NCBI RefSeq assembly: GCF_001942495.1
Contig: NZ_MKZS01000001.1
Coordinates: 7,194,241-7,258,240, forward strand
From: Moorena bouillonii PNG
Lineage (GTDB): Bacteria > Cyanobacteriota > Cyanobacteriia > Cyanobacteriales > Coleofasciculaceae
DNA length: 64,000 nucleotides
Direction of reading: 5' to 3'
Position 1 is the first letter of the stretch, and the number at the start of each line of letters is the position of its first letter. The notes beneath the pieces are model-generated. The model had not been told where the DNA came from. It worked only from the letters and a program-made list of their open reading frames with translations, and did not search any database. This document shows, piece after piece, positions 1 through 8,935 of this stretch. The position numbers were made by a program, and so were the translations under genes.

Positions 1-19
1 GCGGCTAATCCCCCAAACC

Positions 20-316
20 TTATTTAGGTATGATTTCTAGCCAACGAATCGCACGTATATCCTTGTACCAAGGGTGAGTCTTTTTGAGATTGGGTAAAGT
101 TTTCTTTTGGCTGTAATAGTCAGGATTGTTTCTTAGTTGAGGAAGGTGACAAATAACAAGAGGACAGGCATTTACTGGAGATCGATTTTTTTCGTACCAA
201 TTGAAGCGATCTGCCAATAAATAATTATACTGAGAGCAAAGCATCGAAAGCCAGTTATCTATCTTAGCTCTTTGCTCTTTTGTTAGCTTTAATCGGTATT
301 GGTACGCAATTCTCAT
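20..316 (-). pseudogene. Truncated IS605-family TnpB (N-terminal fragment)
   Basis: The 98-residue frame opens with the usual start of an IS605 OrfB/TnpB protein: the N-terminal helix-turn-helix region ([15 protein letters not shown]), then a Trp-Tyr-containing segment and THPWYKDI near residue 85. The match to the family decays after this point and a stop follows, whereas full TnpB proteins are about 400 residues, so this is a frameshifted or truncated remnant. The rest may lie left of the window. It is divergent from the ribbon-helix-helix gene that starts at 385. No catalytic residues are present, so it should not be active as an RNA-guided nuclease or transposition accessory. Confidence 0.6.
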
Positions 317-384
317 TTTGCTTGTCCTCTAGCTTATCGACCTGTTACTATTCTAGTATACAGCTAGTCAAACCCCCAGTCATA

Positions 385-624
385 ATGAAAACAATAAAAA
401 TGACAATTAGACTTACAGATTTTGATAAAAAGCAATTACAGCAAGAAGCAGAACGAAGGGGAATGACTCAGTCATCACTACTTAGGAGCTTGATAGCTCG
501 TTTACCCTTTCGCGTAGCGGAGGCCGTAGGCCACATCCAAGAGACTCTGTCCGCGATTCATCCCACACTCATGCTGCACATTGAGATGTGGGGCTTCTCG
601 CGGTTTCAGCTAAATTATGGGTAA
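385..624 (+). CDS. Small ribbon-helix-helix (CopG-like) protein with a repeat-derived C-terminus
   Basis: The first 40 residues (MKTIKMTIRLTDFDKKQLQQ, then a helix with MTQSSLLRSLI) have the pattern of a ribbon-helix-helix DNA-binding protein: one beta strand and two helices. ATG 385 is chosen over the upstream in-frame start at 280 because the RHH strand begins there. After residue 42 the reading frame enters a copy of the dispersed palindrome (about 508-534, key words TTCGCGTAGCG and GGCCGTAGGCC), so the C-terminal half is repeat-derived and probably not native. The divergent neighbour is a TnpB fragment, so the gene may belong to decayed insertion-sequence DNA. The DNA target is unknown. 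Confidence 0.5.
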   Translation: MKTIKMTIRLTDFDKKQLQQEAERRGMTQSSLLRSLIARLPFRVAEAVGHIQETLSAIHPTLMLHIEMWGFSRFQLNYG

Positions 625-721
625 ATCTTTCTTTAGTTTAAGAGATATCAGCCTACTACAGCCTTTGCCCTACACTCGTTCCTCCAATAAGGCTAACAAG
701 GCTGCTTGTCACCCAGTCAGG

Positions 722-1660
722 TCAAAACTTATCCGTTGCTTCGATCAAAGCACTGCGTATACCTGGTTCTGCCATGGAATGACCGGCATCAGCTACCACG
801 ATCAACTCAGCTTCTGGCCAAGCCTTATGTAATTCCCAAGCTGATACCATCGGACAAACCACATCATAGCGTCCCTGGACAATCACCCCAGGGATAGATT
901 TAATCCGGTCTACATTCCTCAGTAACTGGTCTTCTCGTTCAAAAAAGCCTTTATTGACAAAATAATGACACTCAATTCTGGCAAAGGCATCAGCAAATTC
1001 CCCCTCACCAAACTTTTGGATCAGGTTCGGGTCTTGAAAGAGTTTACTCGTACTTGCTTCCCAAATTGACCAAGCCCGAGCTGCTGAATTGCGGGTTTGA
1101 GGATCCGGACTGGTCAACCGTCGATAGTAAGCAGAAATTAGATCATGGCGTTCTGCTTCTGGAATCGGCTTGATATAGTCTTCCCAAGCATCAGGAAAAA
1201 TATAGCTTGTTCCCTCCTGATAGAACCAACGAATTTCCTTTTGCCTGAGCATAAAAATTCCCCGCAAGATCAGTCCTAGACAGCGTTCAGGATGAGTTTG
1301 ACTATAGGCTAAAGACAGAGTACTACCCCAACTACCCCCAAAAACTACCCACTGCTCAATACCCAGTTTTACTCGCAGTTTTTCGATATCACTAACTAAA
1401 TCCCAGGTAGTGTTCTGGTCAAGTTCAGCATGGGGGATACTTTTACCACAACCCCGTTGGTCAAACATGACAATTCGCCATTTCTGTGGGTCAAAGTATT
1501 GGCGATAAACCGGTTGGCTACCACCTCCTGGTCCTCCGTGTAACACTACTACTGGCTGACCTTCTGGGTTACCAGACTCTTCAAAATAAATGGTGTGGAG
1601 GTTAGAAACTGTTAGGGTTTGCTGGTTGTATGGTTCGATGGGGGGATAGAGTTCTCGCAT
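722..1660 (-). CDS. pip: Proline iminopeptidase (alpha/beta hydrolase, S33 family)
   Basis: A 312-residue cytoplasmic alpha/beta hydrolase that releases N-terminal proline from peptides. The oxyanion motif HGGPGGG is at residues 41-47, the nucleophile elbow GGSWGS places Ser110, and the remaining triad members are most likely Asp266 (in GRYDVVCP) and His294 (in DAGHSMAEPG). MFDQRGCGKS near residue 65 is also typical of the family. The length is normal for the family and the frame is intact. It is transcribed away from the glycosyltransferase pair, and the region up to 1815 contains short GTCAACT-type repeats. No operon partner is visible. Confidence 0.93.
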   Translation of the reverse strand: MRELYPPIEPYNQQTLTVSNLHTIYFEESGNPEGQPVVVLHGGPGGGSQPVYRQYFDPQKWRIVMFDQRGCGKSIPHAELDQNTTWDLVSDIEKLRVKLGIEQWVVFGGSWGSTLSLAYSQTHPERCLGLILRGIFMLRQKEIRWFYQEGTSYIFPDAWEDYIKPIPEAERHDLISAYYRRLTSPDPQTRNSAARAWSIWEASTSKLFQDPNLIQKFGEGEFADAFARIECHYFVNKGFFEREDQLLRNVDRIKSIPGVIVQGRYDVVCPMVSAWELHKAWPEAELIVVADAGHSMAEPGIRSALIEATDKF

Positions 1661-1815
1661 ATTTTTGGCTTAGGGTTACAGTGTTCAGTAAATACAGTAC
1701 ATACAAAAGCAATGATCTCCAAACCTCTATGGTGAAAGTAATATGCTATTAATCCGGCTTAGCTGAGTGTTAGCTGTTTACAGTCAAGCGTCAACCGTCA
1801 ACTGTCAACTATCAA

Positions 1816-3498
1816 ATGATCAAAGAGTTTCTCAAGCGGAACAAATCCCTTCATCGCAGGGTTAAGCTCTATAAGCGTAGACAGCGCATTGTTAGGGATC
1901 AGCCAAGGTGGGATTTGGTCTTGAAAGGGTCTCTAAACCAATGGCAAAATGCCCTAAAGGCTGCCCAAACTGGCTCTAAGATTCTGGTAGCTACTAGTGT
2001 AGGTGGCGAAATCCATTGTATCACTTTAGAAAGTCTACTAGCAGTGGGGTTAACCCTCAGGGGTGCTCAAGTTCACATTTTGCTCTGTGATGGTATTTTA
2101 CCGGCTTGTTTTTGGTGTGATGTTAGTTTTTACCCCAAACAGGACTTGTTTGTAAACCATGGTCCTAAACGTGACTTGTGTAACGACTGCTTTCCCCTAG
2201 CCGATCAGATCTATAAGCCCCTAGGATTGACTATCCATCGCTACAGTGACTTTCTCACAGATACAGATTACCAACAGGCCAAGGAGATAGCTAGTAGTCT
2301 CACGATTGCTGAGATTGAAAAGTACACCCTAAATGGGGTAGCTGTGGGAGAACATGCTTTAGCGGGAGCTCTGCGATTTTATGCTCGTGCTTCCCTGGAA
2401 GGGGAACCGAATGCTGAGCCAATTCTCAAGCGTTACTTCCAAGCGGCAATCCTGACCACTTGGGCGACCCGTCGGCTGCTGCAAACGGTTAAGGTTGATT
2501 GTGCTGTATTTAACCATGGCATTTATGTTCCTCAGGGGTTGACTGGTGAAGTAGCCCGTCAGGAAGGGGTGCGGGTGGTCAACTGGAATCCTGCTTATCG
2601 CAAACAGTGCTTTATCTTTAGTCACCATGAAACCTATCATCACCAGTTGATGTGGGAGCCAGTCAGTAATTGGGAAACTATACCGTGGACTTCCCAGATG
2701 GAACAGAAGTTGATGGACTATTTGAAAAGTCGCTGGCAAGGAACTCAGGATTGGATTTGGTTCCATGAAAGTCCTCAGTTTGACCTGACCAAAATTACTG
2801 ATGCGGTAGGAGTAGACTTTTCTCGTCCTTGTATTGGCTTACTGACTAATGTGATGTGGGATGCTCAACTCCATTACCCAGTTAATGCTTTTCCGAATAT
2901 GCTGGAATGGGTATTGACAACTATTCGGTATTTTGCTAAAAGACCAGAGTTACAGTTGTTAATTCGGATCCACCCAGCAGAAATTCGAGGGACTTTGCGA
3001 TCGCGTCAACCCTTGTTTGAGGAAATTCGTCAGGTTTTCCCCACTCTCCCTCCAAATGTGTTTGTGATTCCCCCAGAAAGTCCCGTTAGCACTTATGCTG
3101 CTATCCTCCAATGTAATGCGGCTCTGATCTACGGCACTAAAATGGGTGTGGAATTAACTAGCATGGGCATACCTGTAATTGTTGCAGGAGAAGCGTGGAT
3201 TCGTAATAAAGGCATAACTATGGATGCCAGTTCTGTAGAGGAGTATGTTCAGTATTTAGATCAGTTACCCCTAGGGGATGGCTTACCTGAAGCAATCATC
3301 AAACGAGCAAGAAAGTATGCCTATCACTTTTTCTTCCGCCGCATGATTCCCCTAGAGATGACCACCGAAGCAAGTAATCCATCGGAATTTAAACTTCAGG
3401 TATCTGATGTCAATGAATTTATTCCTGGTAAAAGTAAAGGATTAGATGTTATTTGTGACGGCATCTTGACCGGAACAGATTTTATATATAGTAATTAG
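1816..3498 (+). CDS. Capsule/polysaccharide biosynthesis protein, GT-B-like (putative)
   Basis: A 560-residue protein without a signal peptide or membrane segment. The N-terminal part (about 55-105) reads as a Rossmann-like domain with SVGGEIHCI, and the C-terminal part (about 340-480) carries LLIRIHPAE and MGVELTSMGIPVIVAG, the kind of nucleotide-sugar-binding end seen in capsule-synthesis and GT-B glycosyltransferases. Five cysteines between residues 91 and 125 include two CxxC pairs (98/101 and 122/125), which could bind a metal. A glycosyltransferase follows 55 bp downstream, separated by an 18-bp inverted repeat, so both probably act on a surface polysaccharide. The exact reaction cannot be read from the sequence. 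Confidence 0.6.
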   Translation: MIKEFLKRNKSLHRRVKLYKRRQRIVRDQPRWDLVLKGSLNQWQNALKAAQTGSKILVATSVGGEIHCITLESLLAVGLTLRGAQVHILLCDGILPACFWCDVSFYPKQDLFVNHGPKRDLCNDCFPLADQIYKPLGLTIHRYSDFLTDTDYQQAKEIASSLTIAEIEKYTLNGVAVGEHALAGALRFYARASLEGEPNAEPILKRYFQAAILTTWATRRLLQTVKVDCAVFNHGIYVPQGLTGEVARQEGVRVVNWNPAYRKQCFIFSHHETYHHQLMWEPVSNWETIPWTSQMEQKLMDYLKSRWQGTQDWIWFHESPQFDLTKITDAVGVDFSRPCIGLLTNVMWDAQLHYPVNAFPNMLEWVLTTIRYFAKRPELQLLIRIHPAEIRGTLRSRQPLFEEIRQVFPTLPPNVFVIPPESPVSTYAAILQCNAALIYGTKMGVELTSMGIPVIVAGEAWIRNKGITMDASSVEEYVQYLDQLPLGDGLPEAIIKRARKYAYHFFFRRMIPLEMTTEASNPSEFKLQVSDVNEFIPGKSKGLDVICDGILTGTDFIYSN

Positions 3499-3543
3499 TT
3501 AATTACCAAGTAAAATTATAATTTGTACTTGGTAATTAACTAA
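3495..3543. repeat. Perfect 18-bp inverted repeat between two glycosyltransferase genes
   Basis: Arms 3495-3512 and 3526-3543 are perfect reverse complements (TTAGTTAATTACCAAGTA) around a 13-nt AT-rich loop. The left arm begins inside the stop codon region of the upstream gene and the right arm ends 10 bp before the next start. It is AT-rich without a T-tract, so it could be an attenuator, an mRNA-stability hairpin or a mobile palindrome rather than a classical terminator. Confidence 0.75.
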
Positions 3544-3553
3544 TGATTAAACT

Positions 3554-4795
3554 ATGATAAAAGTTGCTGTTGATGCTACACCAATCCGCCATAGGTTAAG
3601 TGGTATTGGGATGTATGCCTTAAATTTAATTCAGGCACTCCATAAGCTACAAGGTCAGGAAGACTTTCAGTTAAGTGTCGCCTATCAACCAAGTTTAAGA
3701 AAATGGTTATCTCGTGATTGGTCATTTCTTGAAGTGCTAACTAGGCATTTAGAGATTAAAAATCTAGAGATTAAAACTATACCGTTACCGGTTACAATCT
3801 CTAGTTTACTAGCCACTTTACCTAATCCCATCTTACCTTATTGTGAGCAATATTTAGGCAATCCTGATATCGTCCATGGTACTGACCATGTGGTTTATCC
3901 CTGTCAAAAAAGCTTGCGGTTGATGACGATTCATGACCTAACCTTTATGAAATATCCTCAGTATGTTAACTCAATTGTGAAAAGCTATACTGCTCGGGTA
4001 AAACAATGTTTACGGTGGACTGATTTAGTAATTACTGTTTCCCAGTCTACTAAACAAGATATCGTCAATTACTTAGGAGTGAATCCTGACAACATCCAAG
4101 TTATTCCTCAAGCTAGCCGTTACTCTACTCTAGATTTACCGAATACACTAGATTTACCGAATACCCAGGTGGAGTCTTTGCTGACATCAGTTAATTACGA
4201 CTTCGCCCAACCCTATATTTTATTTGTGAGTACTCTTGAGCCGAGGAAAAATATTAATACTCTGATTGCAGCATTTAATTATTTAAAACAACGGCATCAA
4301 ATTGAGCATCAGTTAGTACTGATTGGACAAAAAGGATGGTCTTATGAATCTATTTTTGCAGCTATTGCTAGATCCCCGTGGAAACACCATATTCATCATC
4401 TCGGCTACTTATCGGATCAACTGGTAGCCTGGTTTTACTCAAATGCAGATGTTTTTGTGTATCCTTCCTACTATGAAGGGTTTGGTCTGCCTGTCTTGGA
4501 AGCGATGACTTTGGGTGCTCCTGTAGTTACCTCTAATACTTCATCCCTGCCTGAAGTAGCGGGAGATGCTGCAATTTTAATTGACCCTAATCAGCCAATT
4601 GAATTAGCAGATGCTATGCTCAAGGTGATCAGTAATTCTTCGTTGCGGGAGGAATTGATTAGAAAAGGTAAGGAAAGAGCGATGCTATTCTCTTGGGAGA
4701 GAACGGCAAGGGAAACTCTAGCAGCCTATAAATTTTTAGTAGGAAATGGAAAAGGGGGAAAAGTAGTTGAGGGAACGAGCTTTGTAGATAATTAA
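3554..4795 (+). CDS. Glycosyltransferase family 4 (GT1/GT4-like)
   Basis: A 413-residue GT-B enzyme expected to move a sugar from an NDP- or UDP-sugar onto a growing glycan. Visible features are the N-terminal acceptor domain ([18 protein letters not shown], residues 7-24), the domain junction [18 protein letters not shown] near residue 225, and the donor-site motif [11 protein letters not shown] near residue 310, where the Glu residues contact the donor sugar in this family. Residues about 192-204 contain a tandem TLDLPN duplication from an 18-bp DNA repeat, probably in a surface loop. It follows the GT-B-like gene at 1816 and is probably co-expressed with it. Confidence 0.85.
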   Translation: MIKVAVDATPIRHRLSGIGMYALNLIQALHKLQGQEDFQLSVAYQPSLRKWLSRDWSFLEVLTRHLEIKNLEIKTIPLPVTISSLLATLPNPILPYCEQYLGNPDIVHGTDHVVYPCQKSLRLMTIHDLTFMKYPQYVNSIVKSYTARVKQCLRWTDLVITVSQSTKQDIVNYLGVNPDNIQVIPQASRYSTLDLPNTLDLPNTQVESLLTSVNYDFAQPYILFVSTLEPRKNINTLIAAFNYLKQRHQIEHQLVLIGQKGWSYESIFAAIARSPWKHHIHHLGYLSDQLVAWFYSNADVFVYPSYYEGFGLPVLEAMTLGAPVVTSNTSSLPEVAGDAAILIDPNQPIELADAMLKVISNSSLREELIRKGKERAMLFSWERTARETLAAYKFLVGNGKGGKVVEGTSFVDN

Positions 4796-4849
4796 TGAGA
4801 TAATTAATTAAATCATTAATCAGAATGGGATTGACCTGCATGTCACACG

Positions 4850-4884
4850 GGGCGCGATTGGCCGTAGGCCACGCTACGCGATCG
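4850..4884. repeat. Dispersed palindrome (GGCCGTAGGCCACGCTACGCG type)
   Basis: One copy of the interspersed repeat whose core words are TTGGCCGTAGGCC and ACGCTACGCGA, here running into a HIP1 octamer GCGATCGC. It sits between the glycosyltransferase and the convergent Uma2 gene. The same words recur at about 508, 8836, 17012, 17133, 40949, 48806, 51175, 53880 and 60696. Confidence 0.75.
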
Positions 4885-4902
4885 CATTTCTGTTGAACCT
4901 GA

Positions 4903-5673
4903 TTACTCCAGAAGCTCCGGGTCAATGCCCATCGCCCTTAACCGCTCTGCTAGCCGCTGTGACCGTTGCCGTTCTTGCTCTAATAACAACCGTGCCTGTT
5001 GAGCTTCTTGAGCTTCCCTTTCTGTCGAGGTCGGAATCCAGTTGTCTTCAGCATCATACCAACGCAACCATAACCGCTCAATCCCCTGGAAAGAACCAAG
5101 CCATACTCCCAACCCCAACTCTAGAGTTGGCATCCATACCCTCGGTTGATTCAGACTCATTTCCCGATAGTAACCGTCAACCCATTCAAAACCTCGCAGT
5201 TGGTCTGTATAACGGTCAAACACTACATAGTAAGGCACTCTCAGAATCTGCTCGTAAACCTGCCACTTCGTCGGAGGCTCGTTAAGTTCCTGTCGTGTCT
5301 GCCCTAAATCCTCTTTTTCCGTACCTGGTGACAGGAGTTCTACCACCACACTAGGGATTACCCCTTCTTGCCAGATCACATAACTTAAGCGTAAATCCCG
5401 CTGCTGATATAACTGAGCCACTCCCACCACCCCAAACCAGTCCGGACGTTTATACCACAACGGATGATTCACATCATAGTAAAGGTTCATGTCACTAGCC
5501 ATAAATACCCATTCTGGTGAGTAAGTCGGCGGACGAAATGTTTCGCGTAACAGTTGTGGTTGTAACTCGTGGAATTGGTCGGGCAAGCCCGGTTCCTCCG
5601 GATCTTCACTCTTAAGATCATACATCGTCGGGAGGTACTCTTTTGGGGAACGGGTCGGGTCAGTTTGGTACAT
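4903..5673 (-). CDS. Uma2 family endonuclease-like protein (DUF820)
   Basis: A 256-residue member of the Uma2/DUF820 family, which has a PD-(D/E)xK restriction-nuclease-like fold and is highly expanded in cyanobacteria. The family core is visible as YVIWQEGVIPSVVVELLSPG (near 98-117), followed by KWQVYEQILRVPYYVVFDRY. The C-terminus is a Glu/Gln/Arg-rich helix (about 215-250) typical of the cyanobacterial subgroup and ending in AMGIDPELLE. The biological role is unknown. It is convergent with the glycosyltransferase gene. A second, similar protein is encoded at 48724-49593 inside the phycoerythrin region. Confidence 0.8.
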   Translation of the reverse strand: MYQTDPTRSPKEYLPTMYDLKSEDPEEPGLPDQFHELQPQLLRETFRPPTYSPEWVFMASDMNLYYDVNHPLWYKRPDWFGVVGVAQLYQQRDLRLSYVIWQEGVIPSVVVELLSPGTEKEDLGQTRQELNEPPTKWQVYEQILRVPYYVVFDRYTDQLRGFEWVDGYYREMSLNQPRVWMPTLELGLGVWLGSFQGIERLWLRWYDAEDNWIPTSTEREAQEAQQARLLLEQERQRSQRLAERLRAMGIDPELLE

Positions 5674-5774
5674 AGAATGTGAATTCTCAAGTCTGAAGTG
5701 TGAAGGTTAGGTTGTTTATTTGTTCACCTTTGGCCTCCCTGATCCTTCACAAGAATGAAACAGCCCTAGAGGCT

Positions 5775-6479
5775 TCAGCCGTGGGAGGATGTCAAATACC
5801 CATGTTCTAGGAGAAATTCCGGGGACATTTCATCCATCGCTTCAGCAGCTGGTACTCGATTACCCAGCAACTTATCGACATATTTCCCTAAAATGTCACT
5901 TTCGATATTCACCCAATTGCCAGTCCGTAAGTGGCTAAGATTGGTATGGGTGTAACTATGGGGAATCACCGCTACTTTGAACCAACTGCCGTTGGGGTCA
6001 CACTCAGCAATCGTTAGGCTGACCCCATTGACAGCAATGCTACCCTTAGGAACAAGATAACGGGCTATCTTATGCTGCCACACATCCGTCAAAGAAGCTG
6101 GTGCTGTAAAGCACATTTCCCAGGAGTTTGGTGTTTGTAAAGATTCTGTTAAGCAGCCAATACCGTCAATGTGACCTGTTACAAAGTGACCCCCTAGTTT
6201 GCTACCCACACGCAAAGACGTTTCCAAATTAACGTAAGAAGTTGTCTGTAGCCTTTGTCCAAGGGTGGTGCGCCCCTGAGTTTCATCAGAAGCAGTGGTG
6301 GAGAAGCCTGTGGGCAAAACTTTCTCTACCGTTAGGCAAATTCCGTCCACTGCTACACTATCACCCGGTTCTAAATCTTGTAAGATAACATCCATAGCAT
6401 CAGAGGTAGCGGAGACAATAAAGCGATCGCTTCCGATTGGTCCAATTGTGCCGAGAGCTTGAATTAATCCTGTAAACAC
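5775..6479 (-). CDS. ribE: Riboflavin synthase, alpha subunit
   Basis: Catalyses dismutation of two 6,7-dimethyl-8-ribityllumazine molecules to riboflavin, the last step of vitamin B2 synthesis. The start MFTGLIQ is diagnostic. Two tandem lumazine-binding domains are visible: the first contains DGICLTVEK, the second repeats it as NGVSLTIAE near residue 150, with LGGHFVTGHIDG between. The length of 234 residues is slightly longer than the bacterial average because of a C-terminal tail. The next gene, at 6791, is divergent and encodes a DUF151 nuclease. Confidence 0.95.
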   Translation of the reverse strand: MFTGLIQALGTIGPIGSDRFIVSATSDAMDVILQDLEPGDSVAVDGICLTVEKVLPTGFSTTASDETQGRTTLGQRLQTTSYVNLETSLRVGSKLGGHFVTGHIDGIGCLTESLQTPNSWEMCFTAPASLTDVWQHKIARYLVPKGSIAVNGVSLTIAECDPNGSWFKVAVIPHSYTHTNLSHLRTGNWVNIESDILGKYVDKLLGNRVPAAEAMDEMSPEFLLEHGYLTSSHG

Positions 6480-6790
6480 TGTTGTTTATACTGTTCTTCT
6501 ATAAGGGGATGAACTGGTGCAACTAGACTGTTAGTAGGAAAAGAGCTGGCATAGGTTTGTGTTTTTTTAGTGAAGTGGCCAAACAAATTTCCTGAGACTA
6601 AGGCATACTTGGAGAATACAATCTTGTTGATCTCACCGAATTGGATTCTCAAGGGCTGATCTTACCGTTGACCGGTAACATGACAAGAACAGATCTGGCA
6701 AGCGCAAGTTTCGGTGCCCGTCTGTACAGTACTAGTTTACCGCTTCGCTTTGATGCCCCTGATGCTGACCGTATTCTAGAGGCTAAGCTG

Positions 6791-7291
6791 ATGATTGAAA
6801 TGAGAGTTGCTGGCATTGCAGTAGATACTGTAACACGTAGCCCCATCGTGTTACTCAAAGATGTCTTAGATCGGCGTGCTCTGCCAATCTATATTGGGCA
6901 AGATCAAGCAAAGGCAATTATCAGTGCTTTGGAAAGACAAACACCACCCCGTCCCCTGACCCATGACCTAATGGTCAATTTTCTAGAGGAGTGGAGCATA
7001 ACACTGGATCGTGTTATAATACACTCTCTCCAAGATAACACATTCTATGCCAGCCTCTGTGTTAGTCAGGGTGAGACAAAGAAAGAAATTGATGCTCGAC
7101 CAAGTGATGCCATCTCGATTGCCCTGCGTACTGGTAGTCCGATTTGGGTTATGGAAGAGGTGATTGCTGATGCTTCAATACCTGTAGACCAAGATAAGGA
7201 TGAAGAGGAGCGTCGAGCTTTTCGGGAATTTGTATCTAATATCCGCCCAGAAGATTTTCTTCACCGTGGAGGATATAGTCGTGGTAGCTAA
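6791..7291 (+). CDS. Bifunctional nuclease family protein (DUF151)
   Basis: A 166-residue DUF151 protein. Family hallmarks are MIEMRVAGIAVD at the start, LPIYIGQDQA near 32, PPRPLTHDLM near 53, and KEIDARPSDAI near 97 followed by the acidic VDQDKDEEE segment. Plant homologues are described as having both RNase and DNase activity. ATG 6791 is preferred over the longer in-frame start at 6641 because homologues begin with MIEM and TAGAGG lies 8 nt upstream. The extra upstream 50 codons are in frame but look unrelated. The neighbouring divergent gene is riboflavin synthase. The physiological role in cyanobacteria is not established. Confidence 0.88.
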   Translation: MIEMRVAGIAVDTVTRSPIVLLKDVLDRRALPIYIGQDQAKAIISALERQTPPRPLTHDLMVNFLEEWSITLDRVIIHSLQDNTFYASLCVSQGETKKEIDARPSDAISIALRTGSPIWVMEEVIADASIPVDQDKDEEERRAFREFVSNIRPEDFLHRGGYSRGS

Positions 7292-7606
7292 AGCCAAAAT
7301 ATTGGGATTAAACGGGATTTAACAGCAACAATATATTAATTGCTCTGTCAAAAAATTATGGAGATGTTTCTGAAAGCCTTACCATTTAGCCATTGGTGAG
7401 AGTTTTTCAGATGCTCTAATCCTGATGCTCTACCCCAAGTGAGCGTTGGGATAAATGGATATATCCCAAACTATCTATACCTGAAGCTATACCCGAAGCT
7501 ATACCCCAAGACAATCGATGGCCATCAACTGAGCTTTTTACGCAACTGTTTTTCGGGCAACGAAGGTTTTAAGCAAAGACTTTGATTATTCAAGCAGTTG
7601 GGGAAC
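7292..7606. other. Intergenic gap with short degenerate repeats
   Basis: This 315-bp gap after the DUF151 gene holds imperfect short direct repeats between about 7470 and 7510 (CTATACC(T/C)GAAG, CTATACCCCAAG). No convincing terminator, RNA gene or ORF is visible. The end contains the leader of the aldo/keto reductase. Confidence 0.4.
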
Positions 7607-8737
7607 ATGCGTTATCGGCGGTTTGGTAAAACTAATCTCCAGCTTTCAGTATTTTCTTGCGGCACCATGCGTTGCTTATCATCTGAGTCCAATGCTCAGA
7701 AGACAGTGCAACAGGTAATCGCTCAAGGAATTAACCACTTGGAAACTGCCAGGGGTTACGGCAAGAGTGAAGAATACCTTGGTAACATCCTGAAAGCTGG
7801 ATTGTCACTACCACGAGACCAGCTATATATCACCACCAAGATTCCACCAACCCCTGATGCTGATTTGATGAGTCAGTGGATTAATGATTCCTTAGAACGT
7901 CTACAGCTCGACTATGTCGATTGTTTAGCAATTCATGGGATTAACACTGAAGAGCATCTATCCTGGGTAAAGTCTAACACTGGCTGTATAGCAGCTGTCC
8001 AAAAAGCTGTCGCCGAGGGACGTATAAACCATGTTGGTTTCTCAACCCATGGTTCAATAGAAGTGATTCTAGGGGCAATTCAAACAGATTTTTTTGAATT
8101 CATTAACCTACATTACTATTACTTCTTTCAACGCAATGCTGCGGCGATTGAATTGGCTAATCAGAAGGATATGGGGATATTCATCATATCTCCTGCTGAT
8201 AAAGGAGGCAAACTCTACACCCCACCACCAACGTTAGAGAAACTGTGCCATCCCTTCTCGCCACTGGAACTGAACTATCGGTTTTTATTAAGCGATCGCC
8301 GCATTACCACCCTTAGTATTGGACCGGCTAACCCAGATGAGCTGACCCTGCCTTTAAGTGTGGCTAACCGAGACGAGTCTTTGAGCCCAATGGAAGTGGC
8401 AGCATTCTCTCGTTTGGAAACCCACTTGAACAATGCTCTAGGAACTGACCGCTGTAGTCAATGCTATGCTTGTCTACCTTGCCCAGAAACCATTAACATT
8501 CCAGAAGTCTTGCGGCTGCGCAATCTTGCTTTAGCTTACGACATGACCGAGTTTGGTCAATATCGCTATCAAATGTTTGAAAATGCTGGTCATTGGTTTA
8601 GGGGGGTCAAGGGAAACCGTTGTACCCAGTGTGGTGACTGTCTTCCCCGTTGCCCCGAACAACTGGATATTCCTTCCTTACTCTCTGATACCCACCAGCG
8701 TCTTAATGGTTCTCCTAGGCGTCGTCTGTGGGGATAA
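7607..8737 (+). CDS. Aldo/keto reductase with C-terminal 4Fe-4S ferredoxin-like domain
   Basis: The protein joins an NADPH-dependent aldo/keto reductase barrel (residues about 1-260, with MRYRRFGKTNLQLS at the start and YVDCLAIHG near 102) to a C-terminal domain with two Cys clusters. The first is CSQCYACLPCP and the second CTQCGDCLPRCPEQLDIP; together they offer enough Cys for two 4Fe-4S centres. This fusion is common in cyanobacteria and clostridia and suggests ferredoxin-type electron transfer. ATG 7607 is preferred over a TTG at 7598 because the barrel starts with MRYR. The substrate cannot be told from the sequence. Confidence 0.85.
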   Translation: MRYRRFGKTNLQLSVFSCGTMRCLSSESNAQKTVQQVIAQGINHLETARGYGKSEEYLGNILKAGLSLPRDQLYITTKIPPTPDADLMSQWINDSLERLQLDYVDCLAIHGINTEEHLSWVKSNTGCIAAVQKAVAEGRINHVGFSTHGSIEVILGAIQTDFFEFINLHYYYFFQRNAAAIELANQKDMGIFIISPADKGGKLYTPPPTLEKLCHPFSPLELNYRFLLSDRRITTLSIGPANPDELTLPLSVANRDESLSPMEVAAFSRLETHLNNALGTDRCSQCYACLPCPETINIPEVLRLRNLALAYDMTEFGQYRYQMFENAGHWFRGVKGNRCTQCGDCLPRCPEQLDIPSLLSDTHQRLNGSPRRRLWG

Positions 8738-8775
8738 GGTTAGTTGGTTGTTCGCCCCGTATTCGGTTTAGGGTA

Positions 8776-8836
8776 GGTTGAAGGTTGAAGGTTGAAGGTT
8801 GAAGGTTGAAGGTTGAAGGTTGAAGGTTGAAGGTTG
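8776..8836. repeat. Heptanucleotide STRR array (GGTTGAA)n
   Basis: Nearly nine perfect copies of the 7-mer GGTTGAA, equal to TTCAACC on the other strand. This is the short tandemly repeated repetitive (STRR) class known from cyanobacteria. It abuts a dispersed palindrome at 8836-8883. The same heptamer forms arrays at about 40925, 60862 and 62301. Confidence 0.9.
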
Positions 8837-8884
8837 TTCGCGTAGCGTGGCCAAACGCGCCCCGCGTGGCCAATAGGCCAAGGC
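8837..8884. repeat. Dispersed palindrome copy next to STRR array
   Basis: Contains TTCGCGTAGCGTGGCC and then GCGTGGCCAATAGGCCAAGGCC, the same words as the interspersed palindrome seen elsewhere in the window, joined directly to the GGTTGAA array. The pairing of palindrome and heptamer array recurs at 40949-41010 and 60696-60993. Confidence 0.7.
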
Positions 8885-8935
8885 CAAGGTTAATGGGTAT
8901 CACTATTGATTTGACTGATGCTTTAGTGCATTCCT

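Noticed and set aside
280-384. Upstream extension of the RHH gene
   Set aside because: It overlaps the divergent TnpB start and has no RHH similarity; ATG 385 is the natural start.
2359-2766. Minus-strand ORF of 135 codons
   Set aside because: Shadow of the GT-B-like gene.
4893-5285. Plus-strand ORF of 130 codons
   Set aside because: Shadow of the Uma2 gene on the other strand.
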